Notes under the pieces: generated by a model
Told to the model about the DNA's origin: nothing
Database searches by the model: none
Seen by the model: the letters and a program-made list of their open reading frames with translations, nothing else
Source: CAZKTS01 sp964555735
Lineage (GTDB): Bacteria; Actinomycetota; Acidimicrobiia; IMCC26256; PALSA-555
NCBI GenBank assembly: GCA_964555735.1
Contig: CAZKTS010000007.1
Coordinates: 1-10,933 of the forward strand
Direction: 5' to 3'
DNA length: 10,933 nt
Position numbers and translations under genes: made by a program
Shown here: positions 1 to 7,620 of the stretch, in pieces
Layout: the number at the start of each line of letters is the position of its first letter
How positions within the stretch are numbered: the first letter of the stretch is position 1

Positions 1-1
1 C

Positions 2-1687
2 GACGCGTTCCGCGTCTTCCGCCTCAACCAGGGCATCTACGGGCAGCGCCAGGGCGGGCACAACCAGATGGTGCGCGTGAAGATCCCCTACGGGAAGCTC
101 GAGCCCGACCAGCTCGAGATGCTCGCCTACCTCGTGGAGAACTACTCGCGCGGCTGGGGCCACTTCACCACGCGCCAGAACGTGCAGTTCCACTTCACGC
201 CGCTCGAGCAGACCCCCGAGGTGCTGCGCCTCCTCGCGGCCGTCGGCCTCACCAGCCGCGAGGCCTGCGGCGACACCGTGCGCAACGTCGCGGGGTGCCA
301 CCTCGCCGGCGCCTGCCCGTACGAGGTGCTCGACATCACGCCGTGGGCCGAGGCCACCAAGGAGCTGTTCCTGCGCAACCCGATCGCGCAGCGCCTGCCC
401 CGCAAGTTCAAGATCAACTTCTCGGGCTGCGCCACCGACTGCGGCCAGGCGATGTTCAACGACGTGGGCGTGATCGCGGTGAGCCGCCCCCGCGCCGACG
501 GCACGCTCGAGCCCGGCTTCCGGGTGTTCATGGCCGGCGGCCTCGGCGCCAACCCGCACCCGGCGCAGGCGCTGGAGGAGTTCACCAGCCGCGAGGACCT
601 CCTCCCCACGATCGAGTCGATCCTGCGCGTGCAGGACCACCACGGCAACCGCGACAACAAGCTGCGCGCCCGCATGAAGTGGCTCGTCGACACGATGGGC
701 ATCGACGAGCTGCGCGAGCGGATCATCAAGGAGCGCAAGTTCCTGATCGCGTCGGCCACGTACCCCGGCGGCATCCCCGCCGAGGTCGCAGCCGACGGCG
801 ACGAGCCCGCCGGCGTCGGCACCGCGGTCTCGGCTGACGGCGTCGCGGCCAACGGCGACGCGACGCCGGTCGAGATCACGAACGGCGACCCGTACACGAA
901 GTGGGAGCTCGCCAACGTCGTGCGCGGCCGCGCCAACGGCACCGTGAGTGCCTACGCCCACTGCCGCCTGGGCGATGTCACCGCCGACCAGTTCCGCGGC
1001 GTGGCCGACATCCAGCGCGAGTTCGGGGTCGACGTCCGCATCACCAACCGCCAGAACCTGGTCCTCCGCGACCTGCAGGAAGACCAGCTGCCGGCACTGT
1101 TCGAGCGGCTCGTCGCCCTCGACATGGCCGCACCGGGCGCCGAGCTCTCCCGCGACGTCGTGAGCTGCCCCGGAGCCGACACCTGCAACCTCGCGGTCAC
1201 GCAGTCGCGCGGCCTCGCCGACGACATCGACAAGGCCCTCGAGGACAACGGCCTCGCCGACGTGCCCGGCGTGCGCATCAACATCTCCGGCTGCACCAAC
1301 TCGTGCGGCCAGCACCACATCTCCGATATCGGCTTCTTCGGCTGGGAGCGCCGCGCGCACGGTCGCTCGGCCCCCGGCTACCAGATGCTGCTCGGCGGTC
1401 GCGTGGGCGACATGGAGATCGACTTCGGCCAGAAGGCGGCCAAGCTCCCCGCCAAGGCGGCGTCCACCGCGGTGGTGCGGGTCGTCGGCCGGTTCGCGCA
1501 GGAGCGCGACGCCGGCGAGACGTTCGGCGCCTGGCTCACCCGCTCCGGCGGCGCGAGCACGGTGGGCAAGGGTCTCGACGACCTCGAGGAGTTCCCCACG
1601 CCTGAGGCCGCGCCCGACTTCTACATCGACTTCGACGAGACCGGGCCCTATGTCGCCGAGATCGGCGACGGGGAGTGCGCGACATGA
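2..1687 (+). CDS. sir: Siroheme-[4Fe-4S] sulfite (or nitrite) reductase, 5' end off the window
   Basis: Assimilatory reductase of the NirA/CysI family, expected to reduce sulfite to sulfide with six electrons, probably from ferredoxin because no flavoprotein partner is visible. The frame is open from base 2, so the true start lies outside; 561 residues are visible (numbered here from base 2). Two ferredoxin-like/siroheme half-repeats are present. The first has the GHFTTRQN siroheme-site motif, an Arg before the first cysteine pair, and PRKFKINFSG. The second has ITNRQN and VRINISG. Cluster cysteines are C389, C395, C431 and C435 in the second half. Unusually, C99, C105, C143 and C147 form the same CX5C...CX3C pattern in the first half. 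An Ala/Gly/Asp-rich linker (about residues 260-298) joins the halves. The stop overlaps the cysH start, which favours sulfite over nitrite as substrate; that choice is inference. Confidence 0.9.
   Translation, partial: DAFRVFRLNQGIYGQRQGGHNQMVRVKIPYGKLEPDQLEMLAYLVENYSRGWGHFTTRQNVQFHFTPLEQTPEVLRLLAAVGLTSREACGDTVRNVAGCHLAGACPYEVLDITPWAEATKELFLRNPIAQRLPRKFKINFSGCATDCGQAMFNDVGVIAVSRPRADGTLEPGFRVFMAGGLGANPHPAQALEEFTSREDLLPTIESILRVQDHHGNRDNKLRARMKWLVDTMGIDELRERIIKERKFLIASATYPGGIPAEVAADGDEPAGVGTAVSADGVAANGDATPVEITNGDPYTKWELANVVRGRANGTVSAYAHCRLGDVTADQFRGVADIQREFGVDVRITNRQNLVLRDLQEDQLPALFERLVALDMAAPGAELSRDVVSCPGADTCNLAVTQSRGLADDIDKALEDNGLADVPGVRINISGCTNSCGQHHISDIGFFGWERRAHGRSAPGYQMLLGGRVGDMEIDFGQKAAKLPAKAASTAVVRVVGRFAQERDAGETFGAWLTRSGGASTVGKGLDDLEEFPTPEAAPDFYIDFDETGPYVAEIGDGECAT
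1670..1675 (+). promoter_or_regulatory. Ribosome binding site for cysH
   Basis: GGGGAG lies 8 bases before the ATG at 1684. It favours that ATG over the in-frame GTG at 1675, which overlaps the site itself. The site is inside the end of the reductase gene, consistent with translational coupling through the ATGA overlap. Confidence 0.5.
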
Positions 1688-2412
1688 CCACGCACATCCC
1701 CGACTCCCCGACTGCCGAGCCGTTCCCGCGGGTCCACACCACGAACGGTGAAGGCCTGCCCGACCTGCGTGAGCTGTCGGCCGTCGCGCGCCAGCTCGAG
1801 ACCAAGCCGGCCACCTCGGCGATCGAGTGGGCGTACGACCGCTTCGGCGAGGGCCTCGTGCTCGCGTCGTCGCTCCAGGACTGCGTGCTCGTCGATCTCG
1901 CCACGCAGGTGGTGCCGGGCATCGAGGTGATCTGGCTCGACACCCAGTACCACTTCCCCGAGACGCTCGAATACGTCGAGACGGTTCGCGAGCGGTACGA
2001 CCTCAACCTCAACGTGGTGACGCCGAGCATCGAGCCGGACGACAAGTGGGCCGACGACCCCGACGGTTGCTGCGGTGCCCGCAAGGTCGTGCCGATGGCG
2101 CGGGCCCTGTCGGGCAAGCGCGCGTGGATGACCGGGCTGCGCCGCGACGAGGCGAGCACCCGGGCCAAGGCGCCGATCGTGACGTGGGACGTGTCCCGCG
2201 GCCTCGTGAAGGTCAACCCGATCGCGACCTGGACCGATGACGACGTCGAGCTCTACACCCGCGATCGGGGCCTGCCGGTCCACCCGCTCCGCGACCAGGG
2301 CTACGCGTCGATCGGCTGCTGGCCGTGCACCCGCCCGGTCGAGGAGGGTGAGGACGCCCGCGCCGGCCGCTGGGCCGGCCGCGACAAGATCGAGTGCGGC
2401 CTCCACATCTGA
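1684..2412 (+). CDS. cysH: Adenylylsulfate (APS) reductase, [4Fe-4S] type
   Basis: Thioredoxin-dependent reductase that releases sulfite from adenylylsulfate, supplying the reductase encoded just upstream; cytoplasmic sulfate assimilation. The 242-residue protein has the nucleotide-binding region ASSLQD (61-66), WLDTQYHF (84-91), the Cys pair C129-C130, C212-x2-C215, and the C-terminal catalytic ECGLH with C238. The CC...CxxC set is the known marker of the iron-sulfur APS-reducing enzymes; PAPS reductases of the E. coli type lack it. Blocks such as VTGLRR-like MTGLRR and VKVNPIATWTDDDV closely resemble mycobacterial CysH from memory. ATG at 1684 overlaps the upstream stop (ATGA) and has a good ribosome site, so it is preferred over GTG 1675. 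The family call is very secure; APS rather than PAPS follows from the cysteines. Confidence 0.96.
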   Translation: MTTHIPDSPTAEPFPRVHTTNGEGLPDLRELSAVARQLETKPATSAIEWAYDRFGEGLVLASSLQDCVLVDLATQVVPGIEVIWLDTQYHFPETLEYVETVRERYDLNLNVVTPSIEPDDKWADDPDGCCGARKVVPMARALSGKRAWMTGLRRDEASTRAKAPIVTWDVSRGLVKVNPIATWTDDDVELYTRDRGLPVHPLRDQGYASIGCWPCTRPVEEGEDARAGRWAGRDKIECGLHI

Positions 2413-2440
2413 CGGCACGCCGACCTGGCAACATCTCGCC

Positions 2441-3214
2441 ATGGGTTCGGACGTCCACGAGGTTGCCGCGCGCGGGTTCGACGCCGCGGCGGACGCCTAC
2501 GAGCGGGCCCGGCCGTCCTATCCACGCCAGGTCGTCGACTGGCTCGCCGACGCCCTGCGGCTGGCGCCCGGCGTGCGCTGCTGCGATCTCGCCGCAGGCA
2601 CCGGCAAGCTGACCCGTCTCCTCGCCCCGACCGGCGCGTGGCTGGTGGCCGTCGAGCCGGTCGACGGGATGTACGACCACCTGCGCGCCACCCAACCCGA
2701 CGTCGGGGTCGTCGCCGGCACCGCCGAGGCGCTGCCGCTGGCCGACGGTGCGCTCGACGCAGTGACCGTCGCGCAGGCCTTCCACTGGTTCGACGCCGAT
2801 CGGGCGTTCGCCGAGCTGGCGCGCGTGCTTCGGCCGGGTGGCAGGGTCGCCCTGGTGTGGAACGCCCGCGCCCACGGCGTGCCGTGGGTCGACCGCTGCT
2901 GGGACGTCCTCGATCGAGTCGAGAAGCGCGCGCCGTGGCGCGACCACGAGCGATGGAGCGACTCCGCGCTGGGCGCCCGCCCCGGATTCGGTCCGCTCCA
3001 CACCGCCGAGTTCGACCACGAGCAGGTCCTGAGCCGCGACGACGTCGTGGCCCGCTTCGCCTCGGTGAGCCACGTCGCCGTGCTGCCCGACACCGACCGC
3101 GAGGCCGTGCTCACCGAGATCCGCGACGTGATCGACACCGACCCGGCCACGGCCGGGAAGGCCGAGCTCGCCATCCCGTACCGAGTCGACGCCTTCTGGT
3201 GCGAGCGCACGTGA
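2441..3214 (+). CDS. Class I SAM-dependent methyltransferase, substrate unknown
   Basis: Predicted methyltransferase of 257 residues of the Methyltransf_11 kind. Visible motifs are the N-terminal ARGFDAAADAYERARPSYP family signature (10-28), motif I CDLAAGTGK (48-56), the acidic strand end VEPVDGM (71-77), AQAFHWFD (111-118), and LRPGGRVALVWN (130-141). The ARPxYP start plus AFHWF is typical of a broad group that includes trans-aconitate-like methyltransferases, so the substrate cannot be named. ATG 2441 was chosen because the family signature begins right after it. The frame stays open upstream to 2237, but that part is an arginine/serine-rich shadow of cysH. There is no clear Shine-Dalgarno in the 28-base gap. 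The stop overlaps the murT start (GTGA). Whether it serves sulfur metabolism, the cell wall or neither is unknown. Confidence 0.88.
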   Translation: MGSDVHEVAARGFDAAADAYERARPSYPRQVVDWLADALRLAPGVRCCDLAAGTGKLTRLLAPTGAWLVAVEPVDGMYDHLRATQPDVGVVAGTAEALPLADGALDAVTVAQAFHWFDADRAFAELARVLRPGGRVALVWNARAHGVPWVDRCWDVLDRVEKRAPWRDHERWSDSALGARPGFGPLHTAEFDHEQVLSRDDVVARFASVSHVAVLPDTDREAVLTEIRDVIDTDPATAGKAELAIPYRVDAFWCERT

Positions 3215-4455
3215 GCGCCCGCACGCGGGCGGCGATCGCCGCCGGACGGGCCGCGGGCTGGCTGTCGCGCATCAGCGGCCGCGGTCAGGGAGCCACGATC
3301 AGCGGGCGGGTCATGAACGCCATCGCACCCGACCTGCTCACCGAGCTCGCCGTGGGCCATCGGGTCACGCTGATCTCGGCGACGAACGGCAAGACCACGA
3401 CCACCCGCTTGCTCTCGGCCGCGCTCGCGGCCGACGGCCGCACCGTGATCACCAACTCCACCGGCGCCAACCTCACGTCGGGCATCGCGCCGACGCTCGC
3501 GGCCGCGCCCGGCACCGGGGACGCCGTCCTCGAGGTGGACGAGCGAGTGCTTCCCCGCGTCGTCGACCCGCTCGGTGCGCAGCTGCTCGTGCTCGGGAAC
3601 CTCAGCCGTGACCAGCTCGACCGCTACGGCGAGGTGCACGCGGTGGCGGAGTCGTGGCGGCGAGTCGCCGAGACGCACCCCGACCTTGCGATCGTCGCCA
3701 ACGCGTCCGACCCGCACGTCGTGTGGGCCGCCAGCCCCGCGCGGGTGACCTGGGTCGCACTGGGCCTCGGCTGGCGCTCCGACGCGACCACCTGCCCCCA
3801 GTGCGCGGAGCTGTTGACGTGGTCCGACGACCGCTTCGACTGCTCGCACTGCGGGTTCGCGCAGCCCGACACGCCCGACCGCCTCGACGGGGACACCCTG
3901 GTGCTCGGCGGCGAACGGATCCCACTCCGGCTCGCTCTCCCAGGACAGTGGAACCTCGCCAACGCGGCGATCGCGGTGACCGCGGCCGCGCACCTCGGCG
4001 TCGATCCCCGCGCCGCTGCGGACGCGACCGCGTCGGTCACGAGCGTGGCGGGCCGGGCGATGGCCGTCCCACTCGGCGACGGCCGCACCGCGACGCTCCT
4101 CCTCTCCAAGAACCCGGCCGGTTGGACCGAGGTGCTGCGGTACCTCGCGGGGCAGGAGACAGGTGTCGTCATCGCGGTCAACGCGCGCGTCGCCGACGGC
4201 AAGGACCCGTCGTGGCTCTGGGACGTGCCCTACGAGCTGCTCCGCGGCAAGCCCACCGCCGCGGCGGGCGACCGGTGTCTCGATGTCGCCGTCCGTCTCC
4301 GGTATGCGGAGGTCGAGCACACGATCGAGCCCGACCCGCTCGCCGCGGCTCGCGCGCTGCCCTCCGACACGGTGCACATCGTCGCCTCGTACACGCAGTT
4401 CTCGGCGCTCTACAAGCAGTTCGGCGTCGACCGCGCGGAACGGAGGAGCGCGTGA
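3211..4455 (+). CDS. murT: MurT, Mur-ligase-like subunit of lipid II isoglutaminyl synthase
   Basis: With GatD, amidates the alpha-carboxyl of D-glutamate in the lipid II stem peptide to D-isoglutamine, using ATP and glutamine on the cytoplasmic side of the membrane. The 414-residue protein has an ATP-binding P-loop ATNGKTTTT (57-65, Lys61), the Mur-ligase central domain, an inserted zinc ribbon with C195-x2-C198 and C211-x2-C214, and the C-terminal MurT domain (formerly DUF1727). The zinc ribbon inside a Mur ligase is a MurT hallmark. Asp338 in SWLWD is a plausible equivalent of the MurT aspartate reported to complete the GatD catalytic triad; I have not aligned it. Start is GTG 3211, overlapping the methyltransferase stop by four bases. 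The frame is open further upstream but the family N-terminus begins here. No strong Shine-Dalgarno is seen, so coupling is likely. Confidence 0.94.
   Translation: MSARTRAAIAAGRAAGWLSRISGRGQGATISGRVMNAIAPDLLTELAVGHRVTLISATNGKTTTTRLLSAALAADGRTVITNSTGANLTSGIAPTLAAAPGTGDAVLEVDERVLPRVVDPLGAQLLVLGNLSRDQLDRYGEVHAVAESWRRVAETHPDLAIVANASDPHVVWAASPARVTWVALGLGWRSDATTCPQCAELLTWSDDRFDCSHCGFAQPDTPDRLDGDTLVLGGERIPLRLALPGQWNLANAAIAVTAAAHLGVDPRAAADATASVTSVAGRAMAVPLGDGRTATLLLSKNPAGWTEVLRYLAGQETGVVIAVNARVADGKDPSWLWDVPYELLRGKPTAAAGDRCLDVAVRLRYAEVEHTIEPDPLAAARALPSDTVHIVASYTQFSALYKQFGVDRAERRSA
4442..4446 (+). promoter_or_regulatory. Ribosome binding site for gatD
   Basis: GGAGG sits 5 bases before the GTG at 4452, inside the last codons of murT. 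It fixes the gatD start and fits coupled, roughly equal production of the two subunits. Confidence 0.6.
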
Positions 4456-5258
4456 CCCGCGACTCCGCGCTCCGCATCGGGCTCATCTACCCGGACCTGC
4501 TCGGCACCTACGGCGACCGGGGCAACGCGGTGGTGCTCGTGCAGCGCGCGCACTGGCGCGGCATCCCCGCCGAGCTGGTGGAGGTGCCGGCGGGCGAGCC
4601 GATCCCCGACTCGCTCGACGTCTACCTCTTCGGCGGCGGGGAGGACGATCCGCAGCAGATGGCCGCGGCCGGGATGCGAGCGTCCGGCGCCGCGATCACA
4701 CGCGCGCGCGACGGCGGTGCGGCCGTGCTCGCGGTCTGCGCGGGCTTCCAGCTCGTCGGGCACCGTTACGTCGATGCCGACGGCAACGTGCTCGAGGGCA
4801 TCGGCCTCGTCGACCTCGAGACCCGGGCCGGCTCGCCCCGCCTCATCGGCGAAGTCGTCGTCGAGCCGCTCCACTCACCCCACTGGGGACCGGCCGGCCC
4901 CCCACCCACGTTGACCGGCTTCGAGAACCACGGCGGTCGCACGACCCTCGGCGACGACCTCGAACCGCTCGGCCGCGGCCTCGCGGGTGGCGGCAACGGC
5001 GCCCCCACGCCCGACGGCGCGGCCGTCGACGGCGCGCTCGCGGAACGCTTCGTCGGCACCTACATGCACGGCCCGGTACTGCCGCGCAACGCCGCCCTCG
5101 CCGACCGCCTCCTCGCGTGGGTCGTGGCGCCCGAGACCGGGACCCTCCCCGCGCTCGACGACGAGGTGCAGGACCGCCTGCGCGCGCTCCGCCTCGAGGA
5201 GGGGCGCCTCACCGGCATCACGAAGTGGTGGCACGACCGCCGCCTCGCCCGAGGCTGA
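4452..5258 (+). CDS. gatD: GatD, glutamine amidotransferase subunit of lipid II isoglutaminyl synthase
   Basis: Class I (CobB/CobQ-like) glutaminase that frees ammonia from glutamine and passes it to MurT. The 268-residue protein has the N-terminal IGLIYPDLLGTYGDRGN block (9-25), LFGGGEDDPQQ (59-69), the nucleophile Cys96 in AVCAGFQ, GFENHGGRT (156-164), and the catalytic-site His206 in GTYMHGPVLPRN. Cys and His of the triad are therefore intact; the aspartate is expected from MurT. It is somewhat longer than the roughly 240-residue S. aureus protein because of a charged C-terminal tail (about 235-268). GTG 4452 overlaps the murT stop (GTGA). Cobyric-acid synthase is the main alternative annotation, but the MurT neighbour and the short single-domain form rule for GatD. 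Confidence 0.94.
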   Translation: MTRDSALRIGLIYPDLLGTYGDRGNAVVLVQRAHWRGIPAELVEVPAGEPIPDSLDVYLFGGGEDDPQQMAAAGMRASGAAITRARDGGAAVLAVCAGFQLVGHRYVDADGNVLEGIGLVDLETRAGSPRLIGEVVVEPLHSPHWGPAGPPPTLTGFENHGGRTTLGDDLEPLGRGLAGGGNGAPTPDGAAVDGALAERFVGTYMHGPVLPRNAALADRLLAWVVAPETGTLPALDDEVQDRLRALRLEEGRLTGITKWWHDRRLARG

Positions 5259-5262
5259 GGAG
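5257..5262 (+). promoter_or_regulatory. Ribosome binding site for the SLC13 transporter
   Basis: GAGGAG lies 5 bases before GTG 5268 and overlaps the gatD stop codon, supporting this GTG as the start and continued co-translation with gatD. Confidence 0.55.
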
Positions 5263-5267
5263 CCGCG

Positions 5268-7058
5268 GTGGGGGCCGACGCCTGGATCACGCTGGCCATC
5301 GTCCTGGTGACGATCGTCCTGCTCGTCAGCGAGCGCATCCAACCCTCCGTCGTCATGGTCGGCGCGGTGATCGCGCTGCTCGTGACCGATGTGGTCGATG
5401 CGCAGCAGGCGTTCGCAGGATTCTCCAATGAGGCACCGATCATCGTCGCGGCGCTCTACGTGCTCGCCGGCGCGACCGAGACCACGGGTGCGCTGCAGGG
5501 GATCACCGAGCGCGTCCTCGGCTCCCGTCCACCGAGCGGCGCGCGCAGCGAACGTCGCGACCTCGCCCGCGTGGTCGTCCCCGGCACCGTCGCGTCCGGC
5601 CTGATCGCGAACACACCGCTCGTGAGCATGGTCGCCCCTCGCCTGGTGGCCTGGTGCCGACGCACCGGCCGGTCACCGTCGCGGTTCCTCATGCCGTTCA
5701 GCTACGCCGCCGTGTTCGGCGGGGTCATCACGGTGATCGGCACGTCGACCAACGTGACCGTGTCGGGGCTGCTGCGGGAGTCCGGTCGGCCGCCGCTCGG
5801 ACTGTTCGAGATCACACCGGTCGGGGTGCCGGTCGCGGCCGCAGGTGCGCTCGCGCTGATCCTGTTGACCCCGCTCCTCCTCCCCCGTCGACAGTCACCG
5901 GGTGAGTCCGACGTCGGCGGCGAGCGGGAGTACACGGTGGAGCTGGAGGTCGCAGATCGCAGCAACCTCGTCGGCCAGACGGTCGCCGCCGCCGGACTTC
6001 GCAACCTGGAGGGCGTCTACCTCGCCGAGATCGACCGGGACGGTACGCGCCTCGCGCCGGTCCCACCCGACGCGGAGCTCCGCCCCGGCGACCGACTCAC
6101 GTTCGCCGGCAACGTCGGGCGCGTGCTCGATCTCCAGAAGATGGTCGGACTGGTGCCCGTCGCCCACCGACACTTCTCGGTCACCGATGCCGAAGGCGGC
6201 GCGCAGACGTTCGAGGTCGTCGTGGCCGAGGGATCGCCGCTCGTCGGGTCGACGCTCAAGGAGGTCGACTTCCGGGCGCGCTACGGCGCCGCGGTCATGG
6301 CGGTGCACCGCTCCGGCGAGCGCCTCGCCGCCAAGCTCGGTGAGGTGCGCCTCCGGCCCGGCGACCTGCTGCTTGTGCTGGCCGACGCCGACTTCGGTCG
6401 TCGCTGGCGGGGTCGCGACGACTTCTTGCTGGTGTCGGCGGTCGAAGGTGGGGCGCCGCTACGCCGGAACCGCGCCCGGGCCGTCGAGCTCATCACCCTC
6501 GCGCTCATCGTCGTCTCGGGGGCCGGTCTGCTCTCGCTGCTCAAGACGTCGCTGCTCGCCGCGCTCGCGGTGATGGCCGTCGGCGCGATCACCCCGGCGG
6601 AGGCACGCCGGGCGATCAACTTCGACATCATCGTGCTGATCGCCGCGAGCTTCGGCCTCGGGGCGGCCATGCAGACCAGCGGACTCGCGCAGGAGGTCGG
6701 GAGCCTCCTCGTCGACGCGTCCGGGCCGGCCGGCGACGTCGGCGTGCTGGCCGGCGTGCTGCTGGCGACGATGATCCTCACCGAGCTGCTCAGCAACAAC
6801 GCGGCTGCGGTGTTGATGTTCCCCATCGCGCTGGCGACCGCAGGCGACGCGGGGCTCAACTTCCGGCCCTTCGCCATCGCGATCCTGATCGGCGCGTCAT
6901 GCTCGTTCCTCACGCCGATCGGATATCAGACCAACCTGCTCGTCTTCGGGATGGGCGGCTATCGCTTCCGCGACTTCACGCGGCTCGGCGCGCCGCTGAC
7001 CTTGCTCACGATCGTGGTGTCGTTGATCGTCATCCCGATCGTGTTCCCGCTCACCTGA
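5268..7058 (+). CDS. SLC13/DASS-family anion permease with two RCK_C (TrkA-C) domains
   Basis: Integral membrane transporter of 596 residues. Hydrophobic helices occur around 6-21, 27-43, 55-70, 104-128, 143-158 and 185-205, then a soluble middle, then helices around 405-425, 428-442, 452-470, 490-510, 512-524, 535-550 and 574-596. The soluble part holds two RCK_C-like repeats (about 221-290 and 313-388), each with an LRPGD segment. The family motifs GTSTN (158-162) and TPIGYQTN (549-556) sit in the two halves, matching the paired substrate/sodium sites of DASS carriers; ELLSNNAA (506-513) is also typical. This layout is common in putative sulfate or other anion permeases such as the algal SAC1/SLT group. 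Sulfate is an attractive guess given the upstream sulfur genes, but the direct neighbours are cell-wall genes, so the substrate stays open. Confidence 0.88.
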   Translation: MGADAWITLAIVLVTIVLLVSERIQPSVVMVGAVIALLVTDVVDAQQAFAGFSNEAPIIVAALYVLAGATETTGALQGITERVLGSRPPSGARSERRDLARVVVPGTVASGLIANTPLVSMVAPRLVAWCRRTGRSPSRFLMPFSYAAVFGGVITVIGTSTNVTVSGLLRESGRPPLGLFEITPVGVPVAAAGALALILLTPLLLPRRQSPGESDVGGEREYTVELEVADRSNLVGQTVAAAGLRNLEGVYLAEIDRDGTRLAPVPPDAELRPGDRLTFAGNVGRVLDLQKMVGLVPVAHRHFSVTDAEGGAQTFEVVVAEGSPLVGSTLKEVDFRARYGAAVMAVHRSGERLAAKLGEVRLRPGDLLLVLADADFGRRWRGRDDFLLVSAVEGGAPLRRNRARAVELITLALIVVSGAGLLSLLKTSLLAALAVMAVGAITPAEARRAINFDIIVLIAASFGLGAAMQTSGLAQEVGSLLVDASGPAGDVGVLAGVLLATMILTELLSNNAAAVLMFPIALATAGDAGLNFRPFAIAILIGASCSFLTPIGYQTNLLVFGMGGYRFRDFTRLGAPLTLLTIVVSLIVIPIVFPLT

Positions 7059-7620
7059 CGATCATCTCCTCGAGACGGCCGCGGACGCCGGGCCACTCGG
7101 TGTCGAGGATCGAGAAGAACACGCTGTCGCGCCAGTGACCGTCGGGCATGACCATGTGCTTGCGCAGCACGCCCTCCTCCACCGCGCCGATGCGAGCGAG
7201 CGCCGCCCGCGAGCGGACGTTGCGCGCGTCGGTCTTGAACTCGACCCGAGCACACTCGAGGGCCTCGAACGCATGGGTGAGCTGGAGCAGCTTCGCCTCG
7301 GTGTTGATGACGGTGCGCTGGCGTGATGGCGTGACCCAGGTCGCACCGATCTCGACGCATCGGTTCGTCTCGTTCGGCGCCAGGAACGACGTCGAGCCGA
7401 CGATGGCGTCGGTCGCCCGGTCGATCGTCGCGAAGCCGAGCCCGACCATCGGCACGAACTCGACCAGTGCCGCGACGTCGTCACGGCTCGCGACGCTGAA
7501 CGGCATGTACGTCCAGAGGCTCGGATCCGAGGCAGCCCAGAGCCCGTCCACGTGGTGAGGGCCCAGCGGTTCCAGGCGGACGTGCTGGCCCTCCAGCACG
7601 ACCGGCTCGAGCCAGGTCAC
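7051..7620 (-). CDS. GNAT N-acetyltransferase, RimJ/RimL type
   Basis: Predicted acetyl-CoA-dependent N-acetyltransferase of 189 residues; the acceptor is unknown (protein N-termini, small amines and antibiotics are all used by relatives). Visible family blocks are VRLEPLGPHHVDGL (14-27), YMPF (38-41), IGATWVTPSRQRTVINTEAK (91-110) around the acetyl-CoA site, RVEFKTDARNVRSRAALARI (125-144), and the EGVLRKHM end (149-156). The usual glycine-containing pyrophosphate loop is degenerate here (PSRQRTVIN), as in many members of this subgroup from memory. Start is GTG at 7620, overlapping the ispG stop by four bases (GTGA). No good Shine-Dalgarno is seen, so it probably depends on ispG translation. 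Its 3' end overlaps the convergent transporter gene by 8 bases. Confidence 0.88.
   Translation of the reverse strand: MTWLEPVVLEGQHVRLEPLGPHHVDGLWAASDPSLWTYMPFSVASRDDVAALVEFVPMVGLGFATIDRATDAIVGSTSFLAPNETNRCVEIGATWVTPSRQRTVINTEAKLLQLTHAFEALECARVEFKTDARNVRSRAALARIGAVEEGVLRKHMVMPDGHWRDSVFFSILDTEWPGVRGRLEEMIVR

Noticed and set aside
2237..2440. A longer N-terminus for the methyltransferase starting at 2237
   Set aside because: This part overlaps the cysH end, is Arg/Ser/Ala-rich, and precedes the family's usual first block, which begins right after ATG 2441.
2518..4377. An open frame of about 620 codons on the - strand, antisense to the methyltransferase and murT
   Set aside because: Same GC-driven artefact. 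The composition is arginine/glycine/valine-heavy and no motif is seen, while the + strand genes have intact motifs.
7059..7130. Possible terminator hairpins after the transporter gene (for example CTCGAG and CCTCGA...TCGAGG)
   Set aside because: The arms are short, widely spaced and lack a T-tract, and they fall inside the acetyltransferase coding region.
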